The notes under the pieces are model-generated. The model ran no database searches. It was not told the DNA's origin and saw only the letters and a program-made list of their open reading frames with translations. From contig DASXEH010000046.1 in NCBI GenBank assembly GCA_036490215.1, forward strand, positions 1 through 33,722: a stretch of DNA of 33,722 nt, given 5' to 3'. How positions within the stretch are numbered: position 1 is the stretch's first letter; every line of letters starts with the position of its first letter. Source of the DNA: JASHSH01 sp036490215. GTDB taxonomy: Bacteria > Pseudomonadota > Alphaproteobacteria > Rhodospirillales > Magnetospirillaceae. A program made the translations under genes and the position numbers. Below, one piece after another: positions 1-7,663 of the stretch.

Positions 1-1174
1 AGATCGCCATGCTGTTCCTGAGATCACGTGTGCGGGTGGCGCCGATGAAGACCCCGTCGAGTTGGAAACTCCAGACTGAGAGGATCGGAGAGACCGCGGC
101 CCAAGGCAGATAGGTCAGCGCCGCATCGCGGATCGAAGCGTGATCGGTCAGCCCGGCGATGATCAGCGGCCCGATCAGTGCGTAGAACGCGGTGAAGATC
201 AGTGCACTGATGCCGGCCCACAACGTCGAGATGCGCACCGCCGCACGATAGGCCTGCCGCCCACCCGCACCGATGGCCGCGCCTACCAAGGCCTCGGCAG
301 CCTGCGCGAATCCGTCGAGTACAAAGGCCATGAAGGTCTGCAGGTTCATCAGGAGCGCATTGCCGGCCAGGATCGCGTCGCCCTGCTGCGCGCCTTCATG
401 GGTGAACCAGGCGAAGCAGGCGAGCAGACACAGCGTGCGCAGGAATACATCGCGATTGACCAGAAGCAACCGAACGACCGCCGTCCGCTCCCATAGCTGG
501 GCCACGATCAGAGGCGCAAGACCACGCGGCCGCGTGCGCCAGAGGATGGCGGCCCCGAGGATCAGCCCCACCGCATCGGCCAGCGCCGTCGCACCGGCAA
601 GCCCGCCGACACCCCAATCGAGGCCGTAAACAAACGCGAAGGCGGCAATCATGTTGGTGACATTGATCGTCACCTGAATGAGCATGGCTGTCTTGGCACG
701 CTGCTGCCCCAGCATCGTGCCCAGGACCACATAGTTCGCCAGCGCCATCGGCGCGGCCCACAGGCGGATCGAGCAATAGATATGACCGGCAGCGACCACT
801 TCGGGACTGCCGCCGAGAAGATTAAGCGCGCCTGTCACCAGCGGTGCCTTGACCACGATCAACGCGAGACCGATCGCTACGGCCAGGGCCAGCGCCCGCA
901 GCACCGTGGCACGCAACGCGACGCCGTCGCCCGCACCATGGGCTTGGGCGACCAACCCGGTCGTCGCCATGCGCAGGAAGCCGAAACCCCAATAGACCGT
1001 GTTGAAGAACAGGCCACCCAGCGCCACGCCGCCCAGCGACGCTGCCGAGGGCAGATGGCCGGCGATGGCGGCATCGACGATCGAGAGCAGCGGCTGGGTC
1101 AGATTCGCCGCGATAATCGGCAGCGCCAGAGATAGAACCCGACGATGGGTAGGAGGGGCTGGATCGGGGTGCAT
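1..1174 (-). CDS. MATE family efflux transporter, DinF type (3' end outside window)
   Basis: This is an inner-membrane multidrug/toxin exporter that would use an H+ or Na+ gradient. Reading the minus strand from ATG 1174-1172 gives an uninterrupted 391-codon frame to the window edge. It begins MHPDPAPPTHRRVLSLALP and continues with the first MATE helix (ALPIIAANLTQPLLSIVDAA, AGHLPSAASLGG). Near the edge it reads WSFQLDGVFIGATRTRDLRN, a C-terminal signature of the DinF branch. MATE proteins are usually about 440-460 residues, so roughly 50-70 residues and the stop lie beyond base 1. The gene is transcribed away from the NEW3 operon, and about 270 bp separate the two starts. The substrate cannot be predicted. 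The family call is firm; the exact start is less certain because no strong Shine-Dalgarno sequence is evident. Confidence 0.85.
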   Translation of the reverse strand, partial: MHPDPAPPTHRRVLSLALPIIAANLTQPLLSIVDAAIAGHLPSAASLGGVALGGLFFNTVYWGFGFLRMATTGLVAQAHGAGDGVALRATVLRALALAVAIGLALIVVKAPLVTGALNLLGGSPEVVAAGHIYCSIRLWAAPMALANYVVLGTMLGQQRAKTAMLIQVTINVTNMIAAFAFVYGLDWGVGGLAGATALADAVGLILGAAILWRTRPRGLAPLIVAQLWERTAVVRLLLVNRDVFLRTLCLLACFAWFTHEGAQQGDAILAGNALLMNLQTFMAFVLDGFAQAAEALVGAAIGAGGRQAYRAAVRISTLWAGISALIFTAFYALIGPLIIAGLTDHASIRDAALTYLPWAAVSPILSVWSFQLDGVFIGATRTRDLRNSMAI

Positions 1175-1325
1175 GACGCTCGGGAAACGCTGAAAAACAA
1201 GGGCCGACGTGCAGGAACATGCCGTGGCTATTTTGTGGCGAGGATGAGAACTCTCGACCACAAACATGCCACAAAGCGGCGCGAAATCACCCTACCAAGA
1301 CCAATCAAGACCGTTTCATCGGCCA

Positions 1326-1354
1326 TTGCCATCGACCCACACGTGGGATATGGA
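1326..1354 (+). promoter_or_regulatory. weak sigma70-like promoter candidate for the NEW3/ABC operon
   Basis: TTGCCA (1326-1331) is followed after 17 bases by TATGGA (1349-1354), about 90 bp before the NEW3-protein start. The -35 matches five of six consensus bases, but the -10 matches only three. The rest of the 271-bp divergent gap (1175-1445) shows no gene or RNA that I recognise. Confidence 0.25.
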
Positions 1355-1445
1355 AACGCCAATGATAACAGACGTCAGATAGACAATACGACCGATCTTC
1401 GCCCAGCCCACATGCGGCTAGGGCCCTGCCAAAATGGGGTCTCAT

Positions 1446-2621
1446 ATGCGCTCTGCCTTGATTGCGGCAACGTTTGCTTTGTTGCTGGGTTCCGCCTCCT
1501 TCGCCACCCCCGTCCTGGCCGACGACGCCAAGACGGATAATGTCCACGGCACCTTCCTGGTGGCTCCGTACACGGCAGTCACGGTTGCGGCCCCGACGGC
1601 CTCGATCGCACTGAAACTGCATAATTACGGCGAGGCGCCCGAACCCGTAACCCTGTCGGTCGGCGGCGTTCCCACCGGCTGGAAGGTCCAGTTCCTGGGT
1701 GGCGGACAGCCTGTGGGCGCGGCTATGGCCGCGCCTGGCGAATCGGTCGATCTGACCTTGCGCCTCGACATTCCTTCGGACACCAAGACCCAGAGCGCTG
1801 ATCTGGTGCTGCATGCCGACGGCAAGGCGACCAAAGCGGCCCTGCCGCTGAGCGTGAAGCTGGGCAACGATCTGCCGGTCAACCTGTCGGTGAAGGCGGA
1901 ACTGCCCTCGCTGAGCGGCTCACCCACGGCCAGCTACTCGTACAACCTGAATGTCCGCAACGACAGCGGCAAGGACGTGCTGGTCAGTCTGGCCGCGACC
2001 CTGCCGCAGGGCTTCCAGGCCTCGTTCACCAAGCAATACGACCAGCAGGAAATCTCATCGCTGCCGATCAAGGCCGGCGAGACCCAGACTGTGGCGATGA
2101 AGCTGAAGCTGCCCGACAACGTGGTCGCCGGGAACTACGACTTCGAAGGCAAGGTCTCGGCCTCGGGCGCCGAAGCCTCGACCCCGCTGTCGCTGCGTCT
2201 CGAAGGCCAGCCGAAGCTGGGCCTGGCCACACCGGATGGTCGCCTGTCGGGTAACGCCGAAGCGGGCAAGAGCACCACTGTAACCTTCGTTGTCACGAAT
2301 AGCGGCACTGCGCCGGCGACCAAGGTCGGCCTGACCGCCTTCCCGCCGAGCAACTGGAAGGTCGAGTTCGAACCGAAGACGATCGACAAGATCGAGCCGA
2401 ACGGTAAAACCAATGTTACCGCCACGATCACCCCGATCGATAAGGCCGTGGCCGGCGACTATATGACGACGATGCAGGCGACGACCGATGGCAGCTCGGC
2501 CAATGTCGACTACCGCGTCTCGGTCACCACCTCGACCATGTGGGGCATCATCGGCATCATCATCATTGCCATCGCCCTGCTGGCCGTTCTCGGCGCCGTG
2601 TCGCGCTTCGGACGTCGGTAA
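1446..2621 (+). CDS. secreted, C-terminally membrane-anchored NEW3-domain protein
   Basis: This predicted periplasmic protein of 391 residues has three Ig-like/NEW3-type beta domains. Residues 1-25 form a signal peptide (MRSALIAATFALLLGSASFA, then TPVLA before DD). Three repeats of about 100 residues follow (roughly 30-130, 140-240, 250-360). They carry NEW3 hallmarks such as LKLHNYGEAPEPVTLSV, VPTGWKVQF, NVRNDSGKDVLVSL and PPSNWKVEFEPKTI. One hydrophobic helix (about 366-386, WGIIGIIIIAIALLAVLGAV) ends in a basic tail RFGRR, so the domains should face the periplasm. An in-frame ATG lies 12 bases upstream at 1434. I chose 1446 because it begins directly at the signal peptide and has GGGG about 6 bases before it. 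The ATPase and permease genes follow on the same strand. By analogy with NosD-NosF-NosY it may be the extracytoplasmic partner of that ABC complex; this is inference. Confidence 0.8.
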   Translation: MRSALIAATFALLLGSASFATPVLADDAKTDNVHGTFLVAPYTAVTVAAPTASIALKLHNYGEAPEPVTLSVGGVPTGWKVQFLGGGQPVGAAMAAPGESVDLTLRLDIPSDTKTQSADLVLHADGKATKAALPLSVKLGNDLPVNLSVKAELPSLSGSPTASYSYNLNVRNDSGKDVLVSLAATLPQGFQASFTKQYDQQEISSLPIKAGETQTVAMKLKLPDNVVAGNYDFEGKVSASGAEASTPLSLRLEGQPKLGLATPDGRLSGNAEAGKSTTVTFVVTNSGTAPATKVGLTAFPPSNWKVEFEPKTIDKIEPNGKTNVTATITPIDKAVAGDYMTTMQATTDGSSANVDYRVSVTTSTMWGIIGIIIIAIALLAVLGAVSRFGRR

Positions 2622-2720
2622 GGGTATGAGCGCGGAGCGCGCCGACGGCTTTGCCGCCATCAAACTTGAGCGTGCAAAGCACGACGCGGTTGCGGGCACC
2701 GCAGAGCGAGGATCATTCTC

Positions 2721-3677
2721 ATGACCAGCGGCGATCTGGCGATCGACGCGCGGGGCCTCGTCAAGAAGTATGGCGCGGCCATCGCCGTCGACGGCATCGA
2801 CCTTCTCATCAAGAAGGGAGAGATCTTCGGCCTGCTCGGGCCGAACGGCGCGGGCAAGACGACCGTGATCCTGATGCTGCTGGGGTTGACCGATCGCACC
2901 GGCGGCACGGTCGATATCGCCGGGCACGATCCGGCGCGTCAGCCGCTCGAGGTGAAGCGCCACGTCGGCTATATGCCCGACTCGGTCGGCTTCTACGACA
3001 ACCTGACGGCGCGCGCCAATCTGGCTTATATCGCCGAGTTGGCGGGCATTCCACGCGCCGAGGCCAAATCGCGCATCGCCGACGCGTTGGAACGCATGCG
3101 CTTGGGCGATGTGGCCGAGAAGAAGGTCTCGACCTTCTCACGCGGCATGCGCCAACGTCTGGGTTTGGCCGAGATTTGGATGAAACGTTCGCAGGTGGCC
3201 ATCCTTGACGAACCGACTTCGGGCCTTGATCCGCAATCGACCGCCGAGCTTCTGGCGATGATCCGCGAGTTGAAGGCCGAGGGCATGTCGATCCTGCTGT
3301 CGTCGCATCTGCTCGACCGCGTCCAGGTGATTTGCGACCGCGTTGCCCTGTTCAACAAGGGCAAGGTGGTGTTGCAGGGCACGGTTCCCGAGCTGGCCAA
3401 GGCCGTGCTCGGCGGCGGCATCGTCATCGAGATCGAAGCGGTGGGCGACGGCGTTGCCGCTGCGCTCAGCCGCGTCTCAGGCGTGACCAAGGTCGAGCCC
3501 CAAGCCGGCAATTTGGCCACGAACAAGTACAAGGTGTTCGCCAGCCGTGACGTCAGCGCCGATCTCGCTGCGGCCGTGATGAACGCCCAAGGAAGGCTGA
3601 TCCGTCTGGCCGTCGAGGAACCGAGCCTCGACGCCATCTACACCCGCTATTTCGAGGAGCAATCCCGTGCCGCGTAG
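2721..3677 (+). CDS. ABC transporter ATP-binding protein (CcmA/NosF-like, ABC-2 partner)
   Basis: This cytoplasmic ATPase has 318 residues. Walker A is GPNGAGKTT at residues 40-48, and the degenerate signature reads FSRGMRQRLGLAEIW. Walker B and D-loop are VAILDEPTSGLDP, and the H-loop is LLSSHLLDRV. About 90 further residues after the nucleotide-binding domain are typical of the CcmA/NosF/DrrA group, which pairs with ABC-2 permeases. The ATG at 2721 overlaps by ATGA the stop of a 32-codon ORF that starts just after the NEW3 gene. The last 11 bases of this gene overlap the permease gene, which indicates translational coupling. Its job would be to power the 3667-4644 permease. The transported substrate is unknown. 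Confidence 0.92.
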   Translation: MTSGDLAIDARGLVKKYGAAIAVDGIDLLIKKGEIFGLLGPNGAGKTTVILMLLGLTDRTGGTVDIAGHDPARQPLEVKRHVGYMPDSVGFYDNLTARANLAYIAELAGIPRAEAKSRIADALERMRLGDVAEKKVSTFSRGMRQRLGLAEIWMKRSQVAILDEPTSGLDPQSTAELLAMIRELKAEGMSILLSSHLLDRVQVICDRVALFNKGKVVLQGTVPELAKAVLGGGIVIEIEAVGDGVAAALSRVSGVTKVEPQAGNLATNKYKVFASRDVSADLAAAVMNAQGRLIRLAVEEPSLDAIYTRYFEEQSRAA

Positions 3678-4644
3678 CCGCGAAGGATCCCCTTGGACGG
3701 GGCTGTCTGCCGTTTACTCCAAGGAATTGGCGGACCATCTGTCGAGCGTGCTGATGCGCGTGCTCGAATGGCTGGTCATCCTCTCCGGCCTGGGCGCGGT
3801 CTACACCGCCGTCCAGCAGCTAAAGACGACAACCGCCGAAGACCGCTTCCTCTTCCTGCACCTGTTCACCGCCACGAGCGATGCGGTGCCGATCAATTTC
3901 ATCAGCCTGATCGGCTTTCTGGTACCGCTGGTCGCGATCGGGCTCGGCTTCGACTCGGTCAACGGCGAATTCAACCGCCGCACCATGAGCCGCGTGCTCG
4001 CTCAACCCATTTATCGTGACGCGCTGCTGTTCGGCAAATTTCTGGCGGGACTCTCGACGCTCGCGATCAGCCTAGTGGCCCTGTTCCTGCTGGTCATCGG
4101 GCTTGGCCTGGTGTTGCTGGGCGTGCCGCCGAACGGCGAAGAAGTGCTGCGCGCCATCGGCTTCCTGGTGGCCTCCATTGCCTATGGTGGTGTGTGGCTG
4201 GCCGTGGCGATGCTGTTCTCGGTGATCTTCCGCTCCTCGGCCGCCGCTGCCATGTGTTCGATCGGCTTCTGGCTGCTGCTGACAGTCCTGTGGCCGATCC
4301 TGGTGCGCTTCGTCTCCCAGGCCATCGCCGCGACACCCGAATCGATCGCGACCGGCCAGCAGACGGTGGGCCAGCTCTATCTGGAAGTAGCGCTGTCGCG
4401 CATCTCGCCCAATACGCTGTTCATGGAGACGATGGTCGGCCTGTTGTCGCCATCCACCAGCTCGCTGCAGCTGGGGCTGCAGTTCATCATCCCGTCGCAG
4501 ATGCTGGGCACGATGGGCACGCCGCTGCAGTTCGGCCAGAGCCTGCTTTTGGTCTGGCCGCAGCTGACCGCCCTGATCGCGACCGTGATCGTCTTCTTCG
4601 CGATCACCTATGTGACCTTCCAGCGCCAGGAAATCCGCGCCTAA
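3667..4644 (+). CDS. ABC-2 type permease (NosY-like)
   Basis: This integral membrane protein of 325 residues starts with GTG at 3667, preceded by GAGGAG. It overlaps the ATPase gene by 11 bases. Six hydrophobic segments are visible: around residues 30-50 (WLVILSGLGAVYTAV), 75-98 (FISLIGFLVPLVAIGLGF), 125-150 (LAGLSTLAISLVALFLLVIG), 160-185, 195-215 (MCSIGFWLLLTVLWPILV) and the C-terminal ATVIVFFAITYVTF. The motif FDSVNGEFNRRTMSRVLAQP after the second helix is typical of NosY/ABC-2 permeases that sit beside CcmA-type ATPases. A large extracytoplasmic loop lies between the last two helices. No copper or nitrous-oxide genes are nearby, so a role in nitrous oxide reductase maturation is not supported. 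Confidence 0.88.
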   Translation: MPRSREGSPWTGLSAVYSKELADHLSSVLMRVLEWLVILSGLGAVYTAVQQLKTTTAEDRFLFLHLFTATSDAVPINFISLIGFLVPLVAIGLGFDSVNGEFNRRTMSRVLAQPIYRDALLFGKFLAGLSTLAISLVALFLLVIGLGLVLLGVPPNGEEVLRAIGFLVASIAYGGVWLAVAMLFSVIFRSSAAAAMCSIGFWLLLTVLWPILVRFVSQAIAATPESIATGQQTVGQLYLEVALSRISPNTLFMETMVGLLSPSTSSLQLGLQFIIPSQMLGTMGTPLQFGQSLLLVWPQLTALIATVIVFFAITYVTFQRQEIRA

Positions 4645-4655
4645 AGCTGGTTTCC

Positions 4656-4671
4656 GCCCGGTTTTGCGGGC
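4656..4671 (+). terminator. small hairpin after the ABC operon
   Basis: A 5-bp GC stem (GCCCG 4656-4660 / CGGGC 4667-4671) with loop GTTTTG starts 11 bases after the permease stop. It lacks a downstream U-run, so it is at best a weak or Rho-assisted end. Confidence 0.3.
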
Positions 4672-4686
4672 TTGAGCCAACGGCAT

Positions 4687-4730
4687 CCTTGAGGCATTCT
4701 CGCTCCCTTTCCGGGTGAGATGCCTCAAGG
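4687..4730 (+). promoter_or_regulatory. long hairpin in the ABC-cimA gap
   Basis: CCTTGAGGCAT (4687-4697) pairs perfectly with ATGCCTCAAGG (4720-4730). The enclosed bases add a second stem, CTCGCTC with GGGTGAG (including G-U pairs), giving about 18 bp in total with one bulged base and a 7-base loop. No U-tract follows. It could be the 3' end of the ABC transcript or part of a cimA leader. Confidence 0.5.
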
Positions 4731-4733
4731 GAT

Positions 4734-4749
4734 GGCCGCGCGAGCGGCC
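4734..4749 (+). promoter_or_regulatory. GNRA-tetraloop hairpin directly upstream of cimA
   Basis: GGCCGC (4734-4739), loop GCGA, GCGGCC (4744-4749) form a perfect 6-bp stem ending 11 bases before the cimA ATG. No Shine-Dalgarno sequence lies between this hairpin and the ATG. A purine-rich AAGGGATGG sits just before the stem, so folding would bring it near the start codon. Confidence 0.45.
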
Positions 4750-4760
4750 TTGCGATTTCA

Positions 4761-6353
4761 ATGAGCGGCGATCGGGTTTACCTCTACGACAGCACCTTGC
4801 GCGACGGCGCACAGACCCAGGGCGTGGACTTCAGCGCCCAGGACAAGACCGCCATTGCCATCGACCTCGATCGCCTGGGTATCGATTACATCGAAGGCGG
4901 CTGGCCGGGTGCCAACCCGACAGACGACGCGTTCTTCGCTCATCCGCCGACGCTGTCGCGTGCGCGGCTGGCCGCATTCGGCATGACGCGTCGTTCGGGC
5001 CGTTCGGCTGAGAACGATCCCGGACTGCAGGCGGTGCTGGAACCCAAGACGCCGGTGGTGACCTTGGTCGGCAAGACCTGGGACTTCCATGTCGATATCG
5101 CGCTGGGTGTCAGCAAAGACGAAAACCTGAAAATGATCGGCGAGTCGATCGCGCATGCCAAGAAGCGCACCGACGAGGTGATGTTCGACGCCGAGCATTT
5201 CTTCGACGGCTGGAAGGCCAACAAACCCTTTGCGCTCGATTGCATCAAGGCTGCCCATAATGCCGGTGCACGCTGGATCGTGCTGTGCGACACCAATGGC
5301 GGCACGCTGCCCCACGAGATCGAAGCGATCGTGGGCGAAGTGGCCAAGACCATTCCCGGCGATCACCTGGGCATCCATTGCCATAACGACACCGGCAACG
5401 CGGTGGCCAATTCGCTGGCCGCCGTGCGCGCCGGCGCGCGGCAGGTCCAGGGCTCGCTCAACGGGCTTGGCGAGCGCTGCGGCAACGCCAATCTGATCAC
5501 GGTGATTCCCAATCTGATCCTCAAGATGGGCTATCAGACCGCGATCGGCCCGAACGACCTCAAGCACCTGACCCATGTGTCGCGCGCGCTCGACGAGCGC
5601 CTCAACCGCGCACCCGATCGCGGTGCGCCCTATGTCGGCGAGTCGGCCTTCGCGCATAAAGGCGGGCTGCATGTTTCGGCCGTCGAGAAAGACCCGAAAA
5701 GCTACGAGCATGTCCAGCCGGACCTGCTCGGCAATCGACGCCATATCGTCGTGTCGGATCAGGCGGGACGTTCGAATGTGTTGGCCCAGCTGCGCGAAGC
5801 GGGCATCGAAGTGCAGCCCAATGATCCCAAGCTCGGCCGCTTGCTCGAAGAGGTGAAGCAGCGCGAATTCAACGGCTATTCCTATGATGGCGCCGAGGCG
5901 AGCTTCGAACTGCTGGCGCGCCGCCTGCTGGACTCGGTGCCTGAGTTCTTCAAGCTGATCTCGTTCCGCGTGCTCGACGAGCGCCGCTGGAACGCCAAGG
6001 ACGAGCTGATCACGCTCTCCGAGGCGACGATCAAGGCGCAGATCGACAACGAAGTCGTGATGGCAGTGGCCGAGGGTAACGGCCCGGTGAGCGCGCTCGA
6101 CGCCGCGCTGCGCAAGGTGCTGACGCCGCGTTATCCTATCCTCGCGCAGCTGCATCTGGTCGACTACAAGGTTCGTATCCTCGATCCGAAATCGGGCACC
6201 GGCGCGATCACCCGCGTGATCATCGAAAGCGGCGCGCGCAGCAACGAGCGCTGGTCGACCGTGGGCGTTTCAACCAACGTGATCGACGCGTCCTACAACG
6301 CGCTGCACGACAGCATCACCTATCTGCTGATGCGCGACGGCGCCGACGCGTGA
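4761..6353 (+). CDS. cimA: (R)-citramalate synthase
   Basis: CimA condenses acetyl-CoA with pyruvate to (R)-citramalate, the first step of the threonine-independent isoleucine route. The 530-residue protein has the DSTLRDGAQTQGVDF motif (residues 10-24) of the DRE-TIM metallolyase family. The metal-binding HCHNDTGNAVANS starts at residue 206, with GSLNGLGERCGNANL after it. The C-terminal third resembles the LeuA-type regulatory domain (for example SGARSNERWSTVGVSTNVID), which in CimA binds isoleucine as feedback inhibitor. The family is usually about 520-540 residues. SGGWPGANPTDD-like text (here EGGWPGANPTDD, residues 36-47) separates this subgroup from 2-isopropylmalate and homocitrate synthases. 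The ATG has no good Shine-Dalgarno sequence and lies just after two hairpins. trmJ follows 40 bases after the stop. Confidence 0.92.
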   Translation: MSGDRVYLYDSTLRDGAQTQGVDFSAQDKTAIAIDLDRLGIDYIEGGWPGANPTDDAFFAHPPTLSRARLAAFGMTRRSGRSAENDPGLQAVLEPKTPVVTLVGKTWDFHVDIALGVSKDENLKMIGESIAHAKKRTDEVMFDAEHFFDGWKANKPFALDCIKAAHNAGARWIVLCDTNGGTLPHEIEAIVGEVAKTIPGDHLGIHCHNDTGNAVANSLAAVRAGARQVQGSLNGLGERCGNANLITVIPNLILKMGYQTAIGPNDLKHLTHVSRALDERLNRAPDRGAPYVGESAFAHKGGLHVSAVEKDPKSYEHVQPDLLGNRRHIVVSDQAGRSNVLAQLREAGIEVQPNDPKLGRLLEEVKQREFNGYSYDGAEASFELLARRLLDSVPEFFKLISFRVLDERRWNAKDELITLSEATIKAQIDNEVVMAVAEGNGPVSALDAALRKVLTPRYPILAQLHLVDYKVRILDPKSGTGAITRVIIESGARSNERWSTVGVSTNVIDASYNALHDSITYLLMRDGADA

Positions 6354-6393
6354 TGGGTAGGACACGAGCGCGGAGCGCGAGAGGAGCGGTCGC

Positions 6394-7188
6394 GTGAGCG
6401 GCGCGTCTGAGCGTCGCGGAAGCGGAGCGACGACAAAAGATTCTCCGCCGGTTGTGATCCTAGTCCGGCCGCAGCTGTCCGAGAATATCGGCACGGCGGC
6501 GCGCGCGATGATGAATTGCACGTTCTCCGAGATGCGCCTGGTGGCGCCGCGTCACGACTGGCTGTCGGATCGCGCGATCGCGGCCTCGAGTGGCGCCGAC
6601 GCGATCCTGCACAAGGCCAAGATATTCCCGACCACGGAAGCGGCCGTGGCCGATCTGCAGCGCGTCTACGCCACCACCGGGCGCAACCGCTTCATGGTGA
6701 AGCCTGTGATGACGCCGCGTCAGGCCGTGGTGCAGATCCGCGCCGAGACCGCCGAAGACTTGGCGACCGGCGTGTTGTTCGGCCCCGAGCGCACCGGGCT
6801 CGAAAATGATGACGTCGCCCTCGCGGACGTGGTGGTGATGGCGCCGCTCAACCCGAAATTCGCCTCGCTCAATCTGGCGCAGTCGGTGCTGATGGTGGCC
6901 TATGAATGGTTCCAGGCCGCCGCACCCGAAATCCCCGCCGAGACCATGACCAAGGGCGCCGCGCCGCCGGCGACCAAAGAGACCCTGCTCGGCTTCTACG
7001 ATCACCTGGAACGCGAGCTGAACGAGTGCGGCTTCTTCCGCGTCGAGGAAAAACGCGCCGGCATGGTGCGCAACATCCGCAACATGTTCGCCCGCGCCGA
7101 CCTAACGCTTCAGGAGGTCCGCACCCTCCACGGCATCGTCCATGAGCTAGTGACGTACCGGAAAAAGAAGGGCGACAGCGCCCAATAG
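6394..7188 (+). CDS. trmJ: tRNA (cytidine/uridine-32 2'-O)-methyltransferase, TrmJ/SpoU family
   Basis: The enzyme is expected to methylate the 2'-OH of position 32 in the anticodon loop of several tRNAs, using SAM. The 264-residue protein shows the SPOUT motifs in order: VILVRPQLSENIGTAARAM, then LFGPERTGLENDDVALAD (motif 2) and PKFASLNLAQSVLMVAYEW (motif 3, with the conserved N of SLNLAQ). These form the trefoil-knot SAM site. A C-terminal helical extension (ETLLGFYDHLERELNECGFF) is typical of the TrmJ/LasT branch. The GTG start at 6394 is preceded by AGGAG with 8-base spacing. The first 25 residues are low-complexity and poorly conserved. The gene probably belongs with cimA in one transcript. 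Confidence 0.88.
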   Translation: MSGASERRGSGATTKDSPPVVILVRPQLSENIGTAARAMMNCTFSEMRLVAPRHDWLSDRAIAASSGADAILHKAKIFPTTEAAVADLQRVYATTGRNRFMVKPVMTPRQAVVQIRAETAEDLATGVLFGPERTGLENDDVALADVVVMAPLNPKFASLNLAQSVLMVAYEWFQAAAPEIPAETMTKGAAPPATKETLLGFYDHLERELNECGFFRVEEKRAGMVRNIRNMFARADLTLQEVRTLHGIVHELVTYRKKKGDSAQ

Positions 7189-7196
7189 GTGACCCT

Positions 7197-7487
7197 ATGA
7201 AGCTTTCCAAGCATGAAACCGACTTGGTCGGTCGTTGGGTTATCGAAGGCAATCGAGCGATCGGAGACGCGACCGAAGAGCGCATAAATTGGCTGGTTCA
7301 GAACCAGCTTGAGAAAATCTCGCTAGTCGGCAGCGGATTTTAAGTCCTTTATAGGGATCGCGACGATGGCCGATATTGGGAACTAACTTATCCTCAGGGG
7401 GAGATGCACGGGGGTGGGCCTAAACGCCTGACGAACCTTTCGCCGGACCAAGCCGTCCAAAAGTATCGTCTTCCACACTCAGATTGA
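7197..7487 (+). pseudogene. Imm27-type immunity protein gene interrupted by an in-frame stop
   Basis: The frame from ATG 7197 reads MKLSKHETDLVGRWVIEG, then ERINWLVQNQLEKISLVGSGF. It stops at TAA 7341-7343 after 48 codons. The same frame continues without another stop to TGA 7485-7487 and encodes LYRDRDDGRYWELTYPQGEM, HGGGPKRLTNLSPDQAVQKY. Joined, the two halves make a protein of about 96 residues that matches the small Imm27 family (a WVxxxGR start, GW-x-x-LYRDPxDGRxWE in the middle, TYPQxxMHGGGPxxL near the end). At the break the family has Trp then Asp/Glu; here there is Phe then stop, with no change of frame. No toxin gene is nearby. The start lies 8 bases after the trmJ stop. Base composition looks less GC-rich than its neighbours, which suggests acquisition followed by decay. 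Readthrough or an assembly error are alternatives. Confidence 0.75.
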
Positions 7488-7512
7488 GACAGTGCCAAAA
7501 CCCCCGGTTTCC

Positions 7513-7540
7513 TTGACTCCTGGGCGTTCCTGGGCATAAT
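7513..7540 (+). promoter_or_regulatory. sigma70-type promoter of rpsD
   Basis: TTGACT (7513-7518) and CATAAT (7535-7540) each match five of six consensus bases and are 16 bases apart. The predicted start near 7547 would leave a leader of roughly 115 bases before the rpsD ATG. This suits a separately transcribed ribosomal protein gene. Confidence 0.6.
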
Positions 7541-7663
7541 CCGCCGCTTCTTCCCGAGAATGCGGGACGGTAACCAATCCGCGCCCCGCCGGCCTCCCAA
7601 GCTAATCCCTTGAAATGGTTGGACTATCGGGACATTTTGAAACTGAAGGAATGACACAAAGTC

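Noticed and set aside
396..1274. Several ORFs in other frames over the first 1.2 kb
   Set aside because: The minus-strand frame from 1174 alone encodes MATE helices; the others are out-of-frame shadows.
3667..4644. Interpretation of the ABC genes as nosFY of nitrous oxide reduction
   Set aside because: Similarity to NosY/NosF is only at family level, and no nosZ, nosD, nosL or copper-handling gene is present.
4758..6155. 465-codon open frame antisense to cimA
   Set aside because: It is fully covered by a protein with all citramalate synthase motifs on the other strand; the translation has no recognisable family.
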